Source of the DNA: Pristionchus mayeri
Lineage: Eukaryota; Nematoda; Chromadorea; Rhabditida; Neodiplogasteridae
Direction of reading: 5' to 3'
Assembly (NCBI GenBank): GCA_036245805.1
Contig: BTRK01000001.1
Coordinates: 27,721,087-27,785,086 of the forward strand
DNA: 64,000 bases
The position numbers were made by a program, and so were the translations under genes. Of this stretch, positions 12,568 to 23,695 are shown piece after piece. Position 1 is the stretch's first letter, and every line of letters begins with the position of its first letter. The notes under the pieces were generated by a model. It was given only the letters and a program-made list of their open reading frames with translations. It did not search any database and had not been told where the DNA came from.

Positions 12568-12844
12568 TACAGTAGCGATCATAATTCTATCACATTGGGG
12601 TTTTTCAAATATATCTTGCCTCAATCTTATTCGATCTTCAAATATTTTCGGATGAACTAATATTTAATGATTACCAATTGATTCATCTATCCGATGGGAT
12701 CAACAAGGCAGTATACGGTAGGCCACTTAGAAATCGATATTTCGCCCACAATCGTATTTTTCGGCAAAATGTATGTCAAAAATCGTGAAATAATATTATC
12801 AAAATATTATCAAAAAATGTGATAGAATTATGCTCGCTACTGTA
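12568..12844. mobile_element. Miniature inverted-repeat element in a KLHL2 intron
   Basis: The left arm starts TACAGTAGCGATCATAATTC and the right arm ends GAATTATGCTCGCTACTGTA, an inverted pair of about 28 bases around a 277-base unit. The same intron of KLHL3 (about 20103-20165) runs without the insertion at the equivalent TA, so KLHL3 gives an empty site. No coding capacity is present. Confidence 0.75.
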
Positions 12845-13494
12845 CTTACAGTGTGCCATTCATTTGTGGCTGTGTCGTAATATTCACATGGCGAACTACC
12901 AATGATGAATATCTAAAATTTGATCGCGTACGGCAACACAATATAATCATTAAAATACCTTCTGATCTAACACAACTACTCCATTAAATCCACTTCCTGG
13001 AATATACTTCATGTTCGGGCCTCCTTAAATTTTCAATTGTTTTTATTCTTGGCGAACAGAACTTACTTGTCCAAGTGTCGCACATCGGATTATAAAGCTG
13101 CATATAGGAATTGGATTCTTTTGCTGCAAGTTTTGGATTTTTTGTGTGTTTGAATGATTGAACAAAAATATAGATGTTCTTACTAATGGAGACAAAAAAT
13201 CGATTAGCTCCTTGGAAAACTCTCTCTGTTGTATTGAATGAAAATTCCTTTCGTGTCTGCTTAGTCGTAACCTAGGAAAAGGAATAGATTATCTCTGCGA
13301 ACGGGAAAATCAGACATTTGCTTCCTCAATTATCTCTTTGCATTCTCGATACTCCATCACCCATTTCGTCTTTGTCACGATTTCCGAAATGAAGCTCTTG
13401 CTGAGGAGAGGAAAGCGAACAAATTTCATCAGTCTCAATTGGTAATAACAAATACTTCCTCGAATTGTCAGAAATATGTCGACACTTTTCTAAA

Positions 13495-13598
13495 AAACGA
13501 GCAATCGTCTGACTCCCTTCATTTTGCACGCTATCTCGCTTCTCCGACCGGCGAGAGAGCGTGTAAACGGAAGAGAGCCAGACCATTGCTCAACGAAC
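13495..13598. mobile_element. Small fold-back insertion in a KLHL2 BACK-region intron
   Basis: GAGCAATCGTCTGACTC and its near-inverse GAGAGCCAGACCATTGCTC bracket about 100 bases with a GGCGAGAGAGCGTG core. KLHL4 (around 32705) carries the uninterrupted intron CTTTTCTAACGAACCTC, which fixes the insertion. Similar GGCGAGAGAG cores occur in the elements at 17.27, 60.63 and 61.95 kb. Confidence 0.65.
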
Positions 13599-14903
13599 CT
13601 CGCAGCAAATTGCTTCCGCATATCGTCTTGTCCAATCCACCGAGAAAGTGCTTCGAACACCTGATTATTTTCGAATTACTCACTGAATTTCTTATCTAAT
13701 TTTTGCACCTGACTCTCATCGCCAACATTGAGCGAATCTCGCTTCAGCAAATATGCCATATCATTGACCGAAATCTCCAGGAATTCTTCAGTATTTGAGA
13801 TTGGCACAAAATTAAGCTAAAATAGATCTGGCTATTCTGGTTCTATAATGCACCAACATCAACAAATCGAAAGAATCTTTCAATCTTGCTGTAACCAATT
13901 GCTCTGAAAAAGTTTAGAAGCTCAAACACTGTTCGAATTCCGTTTCGATCAACCATAAACTGAGCACATTCGTCAAGAATTGAGTCCTGGAATTAAAAAA
14001 AACAATTTAAATATTATTAAAGGCGGGGTTGCCAACCATATTCAGAAAATTCGCCGCCATAATTAGATCTTGAAACGTTTCCTCAGTTATTGTGAGATGT
14101 CCAGTGTATGCGTAGTTGAGGAGTTTTTTAAATGAACTATGTTTAAAATCTGAAGATTTTCGATTGAACTGTTGGTAAAGTCTGTGTATTTTATATGCAT
14201 TTAAAATATGCACACATCGCCTAAATTAATGCCAAACCATATTTATCTGATGAAAGATCGATCATTCCCGAAGAACATTCTGTCATGTTTGAGTTGAATA
14301 GAGCACGAAAGAACGGGATACGAGAGGCCAGGATATCCTTTAAAAACTTTGCTTATTAGTTTTTTTTCCATGAACAATATCGTTCAAGTTTACATTGACC
14401 TGACCTTGTGAGCTCTCATTGTAGTATTCCCAATCCTAATCATCACGTCAAAAAGTCCTTCTTCACGGCGTAACTTTTCATGCTCTTGATAACCCCGAAA
14501 TATTTAAAATATTAGCAGGAAGACAACATCGTATCAAGCATGATATGTGATTTGATACCTCGGGCATAGAATGATACAATAACCGCATTGTTGGGCAGAT
14601 CGGGACTATCCAAAGAAATGGTGACACCTGCGGATTTGATTGAAGATAATTAAGCTGCCAATCAATAGATGGTAGAAACCAACCACATGTTGTGAAGTTG
14701 GGCGTAGTTTCTTCGGAGACAACAACCATGCTGGTAATTTGAATAGTTATTACTGAGCTCTGATAGCTCGATAGAGAGTAGGAGGAGGCAATAATTGACT
14801 CCACCATTGTTCTTAAGTTAGTGCGAATGAAGAGACTTAGCCTCTGGGATTATTGCATATCAAGTGAGTACATATGAGAGACTATCTGGTAGGATTCACC
14901 ATA

Positions 14904-17258
14904 GGCCGTACAACGAAAAAATAAATTGTTGATTTTAAAATGTCCCTCGGGGTAACTTTTCACGTAGAGTTCGAAAATCGACCTTAGGAAGCAGTATCTC
15001 AAACTCCTCATTTCGCGTTTTTCGCTGAAGTTGGGCGATCGGTTTTTGTATTTTTTGAACGGATCATCCAAACTCCTTACATGTATAGTAATTCTGAAAT
15101 ATCTCGACGAGATAAGCATTTTTACTGTTGGAAGTGAAATGCTAGCTCATATGTGAAGAAAGTTATGAGCCTTTGAAATCTTAAAATTCCCGCCCTGAAA
15201 AATTTTCCGGGGGAGGGAGTTTTTTAATTGTACGCATTCGATTCAGCATGTAAAAGTACCCCTAGGGTCAAATTTTCAGTTCCAAAAGCGTGAACCAATT
15301 AGGTCATTGGGGTCGTCAAAATGTGCCGAAATGCATATTTTCGATATTAGAGAAGTCCCAATTTTTTTGAAATGTCGACCACTGATCTCATAATTATTCA
15401 CAAAACTTAAATTAGCTCTGAAATGAAATGAATAACTCGTTTCGAGTACCTTTAAGCACTGGTTACCCGATTTTTTTGACATTTTCGGAGTTTGCAAATT
15501 TTACGGCGGTTTCCGTTCTCAGATCGGTTTCCCTGTCTTGGGAACTTGAGCAAACCTCTATAAAAAGTGGTACCAGGACTAAGTGGTACCAGGTGAGCAC
15601 ACTCTGGTACCAGGTAGGTATCATGTGGCATGAGGAAGGCAGCAAGAGGTACCATATCAGTACCAAGAAGCCTCAGGTCAGTTCTAAGTTGTCCCATGTC
15701 AGTTCCAAGTGGTTCCAGGTATGCACTAAGTGGCACCAGGCTCGCACCAAGTGGTACCAGGTCAGTACCATGTAGTCACAGGTAAGTAACAAGATGTACC
15801 CGGTCTGTGTCACGTGGTACCACTCGTAGCATGTGTAGCCAGGTCCATACCAACAGTTGACGAACATAAAGAACTGATCCAGTGATTCCTGGCACGTACC
15901 AAACGGCACCAGATCCGCACCATACGAGGCAAGACGGAGACATACCGGAACCAGGCAAAACCAAGTCCTTCCAAAGTGGTACCAGCCGGTACTGAATGTG
16001 CACTAATGGTGGTTCCAGTTGATACGGGCGTTTGGACCTGGTCCAGCATGAAAAGGACTTGGTACCATTTGGTGCTGACCTGGTGATTGGTGGTACTGCT
16101 ACCACTTGGGACGAAGGGGGGGGGGGTTAAAACCTGCGCAGGTTAAATCTCATCCGATGCATTGATCTTTTGCCGAGTTTGATTTTGTTAAAAAATTATC
16201 TTCAACCAAAATATGTATTTGAAATCAAATTTGTTCATGCCCGACTATGGCAAAACGGCGTCTTAAGCCGGATTATACCCGTCATTTTCAACTCAGATGA
16301 CGGATGTCATGCTGTTTGGTACCTGTTGGTATTCTGGTTATGCTTCAGAGCGGTACTACGTGATACTGACCTGGTAGCACTTGGTACTAGCCTGGTACCA
16401 CTTGGTTCTAGCCTGGCACCACTTAGTGCCTACCTGGAACCACTTGAAACTGACATGGGACAATTTAGTACTGACCTGATGCTTCTTGGTTCTGACATGG
16501 TACCTCTTGATGCCTTTTTCATGCCACGTGGTACCTACCTGGTACCAGTGGGTGCTCACCTGGTACCAGTTAGTCATGGTACCATATGTTATAGAGGTTT
16601 GCTCAAGTTCCCAAGACAGGGAAACCGATCTGAGAACGGAAACCGCCGTAAAATTTGCAACCTCCGAAAATGTCAAAAAAATCGGGTAACAAGTGCTTAA
16701 AAGTACTCGAAACGAGTTATTCTTTTCATTTCAGAGCTTATTTAAGTTTTGTGAATAATTATGAGATCAGTGGACGACATTTCAAAAAAATTGGGACTTC
16801 CCTCATGGCGAAAATATGAATTTCGGCATACTTTGGCGACCCCAATGACCTAATTGGTTCACGCTTTTGGAACTAAAAATTTGACCGTAGGGGTACTTTT
16901 ACATGCTGAATAGAATGCGCACAATTAAAAAACTCCCTCCCCCGGAAAATTTTTCAGGGCGGGAATTTTTAGACAAAATTTAGAATTCAAACGGCCACAA
17001 TTTTTTTCACAGATGAGCTAGCCATTCACTTCCAACAGTAAAAATGCTTATCTCGTCGAGATCTTTCAGAATTACTATACATGTAAGGGGTTTGGATGAG
17101 CCGTTCAAAAATTACAAAAACCGACCGCTCAAATTCATCGAAAAACGCGAAATGAGGTGTTCGAGATACGGCTTCCTAAGGTCGATTTTCGAACTCTAAG
17201 TGAAAAGTTACCCCTAGGAACATCTTAAAATCAACACTTTATTTTTCGCTGTACGGCC
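14904..17258. mobile_element. Fold-back element X, copy 1
   Basis: The termini are inverted copies starting GGCCGTACAACGAAAAAATA on the left and ending in ATTTTTCGCTGTACGGCC on the right, flanked by TA on both sides. The arms extend inward for about 650 bases each, including GTCATTGGGGTCGTCAAAAT and its inverse. The core (15570-16600) contains degenerate GTACCA/TGGTACC units in both orientations. No transposase frame is recognised; the long frames inside (for example 16170-16700) are low-complexity by-products of the repeat. It lies immediately upstream of KLHL2, where the sister copies have other elements. Confidence 0.85.
15568..16090. repeat. Degenerate GTACCA minisatellite inside element X
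   Basis: The stretch is made of diverged units of about 15-25 bases around AAGTGGTACCAGGT, often alternating orientation. A second block with the inverse orientation lies at about 16318-16600. The many palindromic GGTACC cores could fold into local hairpins. The same unit occurs at the S2 fragments near 0.4 and 0.75 kb. Confidence 0.75.
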
Positions 17259-17271
17259 TATAGGTAGTATT

Positions 17272-17384
17272 CAGGGGTGTGCAAAAAGTTTCCCGCACTC
17301 CTCATTTCACATGCTCTCTCGTCGCTCTGTCTGGCGAGAGAGCACGGGAAATGAGGAGTGCGGGAAACTTTTTGCACACCCCTG
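17272..17384. mobile_element. hAT-like miniature element with 8-bp target duplication
   Basis: Long near-perfect inverted repeats start CAGGGGTGTGCAAAAAGTTT and end in the inverse, around a short centre with two GGCGAGAGAG-type sequences. The unit is flanked by GTAGTATT at 17264-17271 and again at 17385-17392. An 8-bp duplication and CAGGGGTG termini are hallmarks of the hAT superfamily. At 113 bases it is non-autonomous. Confidence 0.85.
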
Positions 17385-17568
17385 GTAGTATTGCTTAGCT
17401 TTCTCAGAAAGTCTCTCATATCCCTGACCTCATCAGCACTATTCCTATCATTATCGGTAGTACAATATTGCCAACAGCATGTTTTATACAATATACTTTA
17501 TCTTTGAACGGAATGTAAATGAAACACTCAAAAGTAAAATGAAAAATAATATAAATAGGTGGCATGAC

Positions 17569-18363
17569 TTAATTTCCAGCGTAAATGTATTGAAAAGTGG
17601 AACGGCCATTGTGAACGAACTTTTTACAATCTTTTCTGAAATTTTTGTGAAGGTTCTCAGCGAGAATAATCACTTGTTTCTCCTTAGGCGTGGCGTTGAA
17701 TATCTTCTCCACGACACTACGGCTTCCTTAAAAACACATGCATCATTATATATCGGTCTGAGTTAATCACTTTTGTTAGCAGAAATTTTGTCGAACTCGT
17801 CGAGAACGAAATAATTTAATTTCTCGAGATTCAGAGCTCCAGATTGAATGAGAGAGGTGATACGACCAGGAGTTCCGATGATAATTTGAGGAGAATTATT
17901 CTTTAAAGTTGCCTCGTTCTTCTTGATGGGAATATCTCCACATAAGAGTTCCATCTGAGAAAATAACTGTGTCATCCCTAGATCTAAAGATATGTATCAA
18001 CCTTGACTGAAGACAGATTTTTGGATAGTCTCTCGTATTCCTCCTTGGCCTTTGCTGCTTTTTCACGAGTAGAACTTAGAACAAGGACGGAAACTTCGGG
18101 GTCAGCTGATTCCAATTGGTGGAGAGTAGAGATAATGGCAAGAGTTTTCTTTCCAGATCTGGGTGGCCCTTGGCATATTATATCCTTCCCAAGCAAAGCT
18201 GGAGGAAGGCATTTGAACTGTACTGAAAAGTTGAAAATAAGTTACAGTTTGTCTGTGAGCACTTACCTTCGGATGGGTGGGTGAATCCTTGGGAAACAAT
18301 GGACTGCAGAAGTTCGTCCTTCAATTTAAAATAACGAAAACCGCTGCTTTCTGTGGAAGCATT
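17569..18363 (-). other. UAP56/DDX39-type RecA1 exons of KLHL3 (open frame)
   Basis: Exons read SSGFRYFKLKDELLQSIV, FKCLPPALLGKDIICQG, PPRSGKKTLAIISTL (P-loop with GKK, so the Thr/Ser of GKT is lost), VLSSTREKAAKAKEEYERL, LLCGDIPIKKNEATLKN, IIIGTPGRITSLIQ, NYFVLDEFDKISANK (motif II as DEFD). Then, across a 42-base intron, RSRSVVEKIFNATPKEKQVI with ILAEN at motif III. It stops at 17569 after GRSTFQYIYAGN. Length and spacing from motif I to III match UAP56 without gaps. The end point is the same as in KLHL2, which implies that a RecA1-only tail was the ancestral state and not a later accident. Confidence 0.85.
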
Positions 18364-21300
18364 CTGAAAAGTGTAATTTGAATCCGTCTTACTTTCTCTC
18401 GTTTACCTTTACTAGTGGCGATGTGAAAGTTGCGGGGATAGGCAGAACTCCAAGGAATGATTCATTGCTGCATCGCTCGCTGAGGTAATATATTAACTAA
18501 TTAACTGATGAGTAATTAACTCACTACATCGATGTTTTCTCCTCCCAGGTATCGGAATCGGGATGGTACATGTCAACTGTTGCATTGTAACTGTCCAATA
18601 CGAACAGTTTACCGCACGACACGATCAACGTAGTGAAGCCCCTATAATCTTCAATATGTTTAATTCCCTTCCTGCCCTTCTAGGAAAGCACATTGTGAAA
18701 TTTAACAAAAAATTTTTTTGCATATTTTGCAAACAATTTGAAATCATATTTATAAACGTAATGTCACGTTTTGTATGATATTATCTTTCAATACTCAACA
18801 TATCAGTGCGCCGGATCAGAAAACGGCGTTCTTTACCCCCAGTGACCTTTTTTGTCTTTCCCTGCCTGATATATTTTTTTTTAAATCTAGGCAAAATTGC
18901 ACATCTCTCCAAAACAGCTGTGCCAGTACCTTTCTTCCTTCAAGCTGTTGAGTGCAGTCTATGTGTTAGTGGCTGGGTCATATCTCTCAACGACATCCAA
19001 GTCATCGCCCTCCTCCGAACATCTGAAGTGTATACAACAAATTCGTTGATTGCAAGATTTCTAGATTTGTCTTTATAACCGAGTGATCATACTAATCAAA
19101 CGTACAACATTTTTCACAGAATGGATCTAATAACACTTACCCTCCGACAACGTAAATCATTCCATTTAGTACTGCAGCACCCATACCGTATCTTCCCGAC
19201 TTCATTGGAGCAATTGCTGTCCAACTGAAAAAGAGGGTTCGTCGAAGTCCTCTTCTTTTCGCATTAAACAAACACACGAGTCTGTGTCGGGGTCGTAACA
19301 TTCTCCTTCCATTAGGACATCGAACACTGGACCATTGTAATAGCAGCGTCCACCAATTACTGAAATTTAAATACTTAAACTAACTCTTATCAATTGGCAC
19401 GTCAATTACGATGTAAATATATTTCTAGTGAAAACAAATTTCCGAACAATTGGTAAACAAATTATACATTTCAAAATTTTAAGATTTACACAAGCTTCTC
19501 AGAAAGTCTGCTTTAAATATCTAGACATAGATGAATAGCATGCAATTCATACCGTATAGCTTTCCGTCAATTACTCATGATGCTGATAATTCGCGAGGTC
19601 TACTCATCGGTTGAAGTGGGGACCATACTGTAAGAAGATTATGGCATGAACTGAAGGCATTTTGCAGCCACGTCAAGTATTGGTTTTGCCTTGTGAGGAG
19701 TATTGCTGCGAGAACTACGTATCAGGCTGTCACACTTTTTTGGGACCATGAGTGATAGTGATGTCATAATTACCTTGCGTACCCTTCTGGGTCATACACT
19801 TCAACGTTAGAATACGAGGACCCGAAGTTTCCTCCAGCCACATATCTTTAATAGAATGTTTGCAACATTTAATAAAACAAATAATTCGCTCACATCCTTT
19901 TGTTTATGACACATATAGCCACTGGATAATATCGTTCAGTCTGCATGTTCGGAATCTGAATGGGCATTACTTATGATTGAACCTTTATTAGAATTGCATT
20001 TTATGATTGATATTCATTATGGACAGTGTAAACAGTGGCGAATGCACACTCTTTTTTATTGTTTTTTAAATGTTAGAATTTTCAAGTTACCCCCTCTCTA
20101 CCGCCTTACTCAGCAGAAACATATACATTGTGCTCTTGAAGATTATTAGATCGAAAGTTAAACTTACCGTGTGCCATTCATTTGTGACTGTATCGTAATA
20201 TTCGCATGGAAATCGGCCGATAACGAATATCTCAAAATTGATTATGTGTGGCAACGAAACATAATCACCAAAATACCTTCCGATCTAAAACAACGACTCC
20301 ATTAAAAGCCCCTGCAGTTTCCTTCATGTTCGGACCTCCTGAAATTATCGATTGTTTTTATTCGTGACTTGTGAAACCTACTCGTCCAGGAGTCGCATAT
20401 CGGATTATAAAACTGGATATAGGAATCGGAATCTTTTGCTGGAAGTACAAAGTGATTGAGCAAAATCAGTGATGTTCTTACTGATGCCGAAGAAAATTCG
20501 ATGAGCGTCTTCACAAGTTCTCTCTGTAGTTTTGAACCGAATGCATTCCTTTGGGGTCCGCTTGGACATAACCTAGAAAAGGGGAATACTATGGCTGCTA
20601 ATGGAAACATTTACATTTACTTCCTCAATGAGGTTTTTGCATTCTCGATTCTCCATCACCCATTCCGCCGTTGTCACTATTTCCAAGATAAACTTCTTAC
20701 TGAAGAGAGGCAAGCGGATATATTTGATCAGTCTGAAGGGGTGATTGAAAGTGATTAGCTTCTCATTATTCGATTCCTCAAAATTCCCCCTAACCTCGCA
20801 GCAAATTGTTTCCTCATACCATCATGAGCAATCCATCGAGAAAGTGCTTCGAACACCTGATTATTTTCGAATTTTCAGTGAATTTGTCATTTGATTTTTG
20901 TACCTGACACTCATCGTCTATGTTGAGTGAATCTCTCTGCAGCAAATACTCCAGATCGTTGACCGAAATCTCCAGAAATTCTTCAGTGTTGGAAATGGGC
21001 ACAAAGTTAATCTAAAGGATCAATTATTTGCTTATTCTCGTTCTATGATGCACTAACATCAACATATCGAAGAAGCCTTTCAATCTTGAAGTAAGTAATG
21101 GCTCTGAAGAAGTTTAGAAGCTCAAACACGGTTCGAATTCTGATTCGATCGATAATAAACTGAGCACATTCGTCGAGAATTGAGTCCTGCAATCACAATA
21201 CAAATATTTTTAAAAAATGTGTTGCCAACAATATTCAGAAAATTAGCAGCCATCATTAGATCTTGAACTGTTTCCTCAGTTATTGTGAGATGTCCAGTAT

Positions 21301-21754
21301 AAGAGTAGTTCAGGAGTTTCTCGAATGAATTGTGGTTAAAATCTGAAAAAAATGTACATGCATAAAACATTGCGTAAAGCAATATCAAACCACAAAAGTT
21401 TGACGAAAGATCGATTTCTCCTGAAGCGCATTCTGTCATGTTTGAGTTGAATAGAGCATGGAAGAACGGAATGCGAGCATTTAGGAGATCCTTTAAGCGA
21501 TTTTGTTACTATTTATTGAAAGCTTTGCGTGATTCTCACTCACCCTGTGTCCCATCATTGTTTTACCACCAAATCACCCATTATTATCTTTGTGATCCCA
21601 ACCCATTCTACTCCTTGATCCATTCATGTGATAATATTTTCAAAAGAAACTTCAGGAATACAACAGCGAATGAATCATTTAATTCCAATAAACGAGATGG
21701 AAACAAACCACATGTTGTGAAGACTGCATCAGTTGTTTCGAAGTTAGCAGCCAT
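17569..21754 (-). pseudogene. KLHL3: BTB-BACK-kelch gene copy 3 fused to UAP56-like RecA1 exons
   Basis: It starts MAANFETTDAVFTTCG at 21754. The next two exons expected from KLHL1 (linker and first BTB exon) are missing: the interval 21540-21705 keeps only a remnant around MGHR before a donor. The rest follows the family: DLLNARIPFFHALFNSNMTE, YSYTGHLTITEETVQDLM, BACK (DECAQFIIDRIRI, VPISNTEEFLEISVND, ALSRWIAHDGMRKQ), kelch repeats (QFYNPICDSWTS, CEYYDTVTNEWHTV, VEVYDPEGYAR, VIGGRCYYNG, YVVGG), linker SERCSNESFLGVLPIPATF, and the helicase exons. A TGA replaces the Cys codon of the RELSASC exon (near 19580). With a half-deleted BTB domain and this nonsense codon the copy is most likely inactive, although its helicase part is open to the end. 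Confidence 0.8.
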
Positions 21755-21933
21755 CTTTACACGGGGATTTCCAATATGACTGAGTTATACTAGAAAGGTC
21801 GGTAGAAAGAAGGCGGAGTCATGGTACTCCTTTGTTCTAGGGACGCGCGATCTAGTAAACCCTGCTTCTGGGAAATTCTGGTACAATTGTATCACAAGTG
21901 AGTATTCTCACCAACATAATTATAATATCTTTA

Positions 21934-22975
21934 CCACGCGTCTTCTGAGAGAATGCATGAAAAAGACACCCCTGAGGAACTAGCCGCAAAAGTTTGAGCA
22001 ATTTCCAAAAGAAAATTATGGCAGATTCTTGTGGAGACGAGAAAACTTTTTTAGCAGCGATTTGTCCCGGAACCGGCTTTTAGGCATTTTCCGGACTTCG
22101 TTCCGGCTCTGACGACTTCGTTCCGGCTCAGATAACCATAATTCTCAAAATGAACTTCACTATCGATATTTTTATTTTTCCGACACGCTCGATCTAGCGT
22201 TTTAGAGTGTCAAAAAATCGAGTTTTAAAATCGTTGAGCAGGCCCGTACTACTAGATATTACTCATGGTTTAGCATGCTATAAAATCCATATAGTGAACA
22301 CGTGACATGACCGCGAAATCTTGAGTTTGGAACCTACAAATTTGAGAAATATCGAGGTGAAAAACATGATTTTTTTGAAATGTGGAAATCTTCGATTTTT
22401 TCAACGGAATTGAGCATATCTAGGTTAGTAACAATATAATTATGAAAGAAACGATTTATATGAGCGATTGCCACTTAAAAATATGAAATTGTAATTCACG
22501 AATTAGCGACTTGAGCACACATTTTGCATTACCGTAACATATTCTAACCCCTACCGACTCTCACTCGCATTTTTCCTTGACTATTATGGGTACGTTGATT
22601 CTGAAACTGCAGTCAAAATCTACTTAAGGGTGGGGTTCCAAGCGAGATATGATTTTTTAAATGAATCTCGACCTAGTTTTTCGAGATTTTCAACGCGATT
22701 TCGCACTCGCCCGGCTTTGGTGTGAACATGAAAGTTTCTTAAAATAATTTTCTGCGCATTTTGAGCACAAGCTGACCACCGTAGCTCAAAAATGAAAAAT
22801 GTTACGTCAGAGCCGGAACGACGTCCAGAAAATGCCTAAAAGCCGGTTCCGGGACAAATCGCTGCTACAAAAGTTTTCTCGTCTCCACAAGAATCTGCCA
22901 TAATTTTCTTTTGGAAATTGCTCAAACTTTTGCAGCTAGTTCCTCAGGTTCATGCAATCTCTCAGAAGACGCGTG
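21934..22975. mobile_element. Fold-back element Z
   Basis: The left arm begins CACGCGTCTTCTGAGAG and the right arm ends CTCTCAGAAGACGCGTG. The arms match for about 190 bases, including TTGTCCCGGAACCGGCTTTT. TTA occurs just outside both ends (21931-21933 and 22976-22978), a possible target duplication. The left arm has a few extra bases after GAATGCATG. The unit contains no recognisable transposase. It sits upstream of KLHL3 at about the place where KLHL2 and KLHL4 have element X. Confidence 0.8.
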
Positions 22976-22978
22976 TTA

Positions 22979-23695
22979 CATACTACTATGGATGTTCTTA
23001 CGAACTAATGCATACCACGAATGTCTCGTAAAATTCGAATAAACGCTGGTACATTGAAAAAATTTTAAATTTGGCTGTGATCATTTTCGGATAACCCATG
23101 TGGTCCCTCAACAGATTATGCATGGTTTCTTCCATATCTCAATCCTTGACGATGTTAGACGCCGTCAAAGTCGACAGCTTCTTTTTTCCATTTTTCCATT
23201 TTTGGAGCCTCATTGCTCGGTCCACAGAGGATCTTTTATAATTGATTGTATTTTTTGCAGGCGTTCTACTTCCCGAGCGTTGAGAGACATCGGAGAACAA
23301 ACTACGATACAACAAACCGATCATGACTACTATGGGAGAGATGTGGGTAAGATAACAACATCGCGAAGCCTCTCTTGCAGATCCATCGATATATTCTTCC
23401 TCTCGAACTCCGCGAGACCCTGATAACTTTGTATGTCCTCTTGCTTTGAGACTCAAATAAATTTTCTTTCTACTGAAATATAAAGATAAATTGATTCTCA
23501 ACGGATCCCTCACACGAGCCCACTGCATGTGGTGAGCACTCGTGTCGTGATATTATCGAAGCACATATTTAGTCTAGTTCACGTTCGTAGTGCAAAGATA
23601 TCTGAGTATCTAGTCCAAAGATCTTCGTTGGTAGGGAGATATCTGAAGATAGAGATATCTTGGCAGAAACTACTCGGAAGAAGAAAAGTTGGAAG
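22979..23695. other. Intergenic, paralogous to sequence at 39.2 kb and 25.1 kb
   Basis: The first bases (ACTACTATGGATGTTCTTAC) recur after element X copy 2 at about 39235, so this is the outer limit of the KLHL repeat unit. From about 23380 the sequence is a near copy of 25075 onwards. A 107-codon frame at 23100-23423 shows no recognised motif and I do not call it. Confidence 0.6.

Larger units (their letters stand above)
8860..14730 (-). pseudogene. KLHL2: BTB-BACK-kelch gene copy 2 fused to UAP56-like RecA1 exons
   Basis: This is the best-preserved layout of the family. It starts MVVVSEETTPNFTTCG (14730; an in-frame Met at 14807 is possible). It then has BTB (FDVMIRIGNTTMRAHK, NSNMTECSSGMIDLS, YAYTGHLTITEET), BACK, and about six kelch repeats (QLYNPMCDTWTS, CEYYDTATNEWHTV, VEVYDPDTQG, VIGGRCY, YVVGG, VERYDPTTDTWTTLN, MYHPDTDTWEEK). 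Next comes a linker, SERCSKESFIGALSIPATVP, and helicase exons at 8860-9655. The ancestral product would be a Cullin-3-type adaptor carrying half a helicase core. Three lesions argue against function now: one extra base in exon 2 (about 14566-14572, compared with KLHL1), a 3' splice site changed from TTTCAG to TTTCGG before the BTB exon (near 14496), and a TAA replacing the Lys codon just after helicase motif II (about 9080). Two miniature elements sit in its introns. Confidence 0.8.

Noticed and set aside
16170..16700. 176-codon plus-strand frame
   Set aside because: It is made of GTACCA-repeat translation (VPLGSSLAPLS...) inside fold-back element X, with a mirror frame on the other strand. 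There is no conserved motif.
22000..22900. Repeated CCGGAACCGG-type blocks as a possible regulatory cluster
   Set aside because: They are simply the two arms of fold-back element Z.
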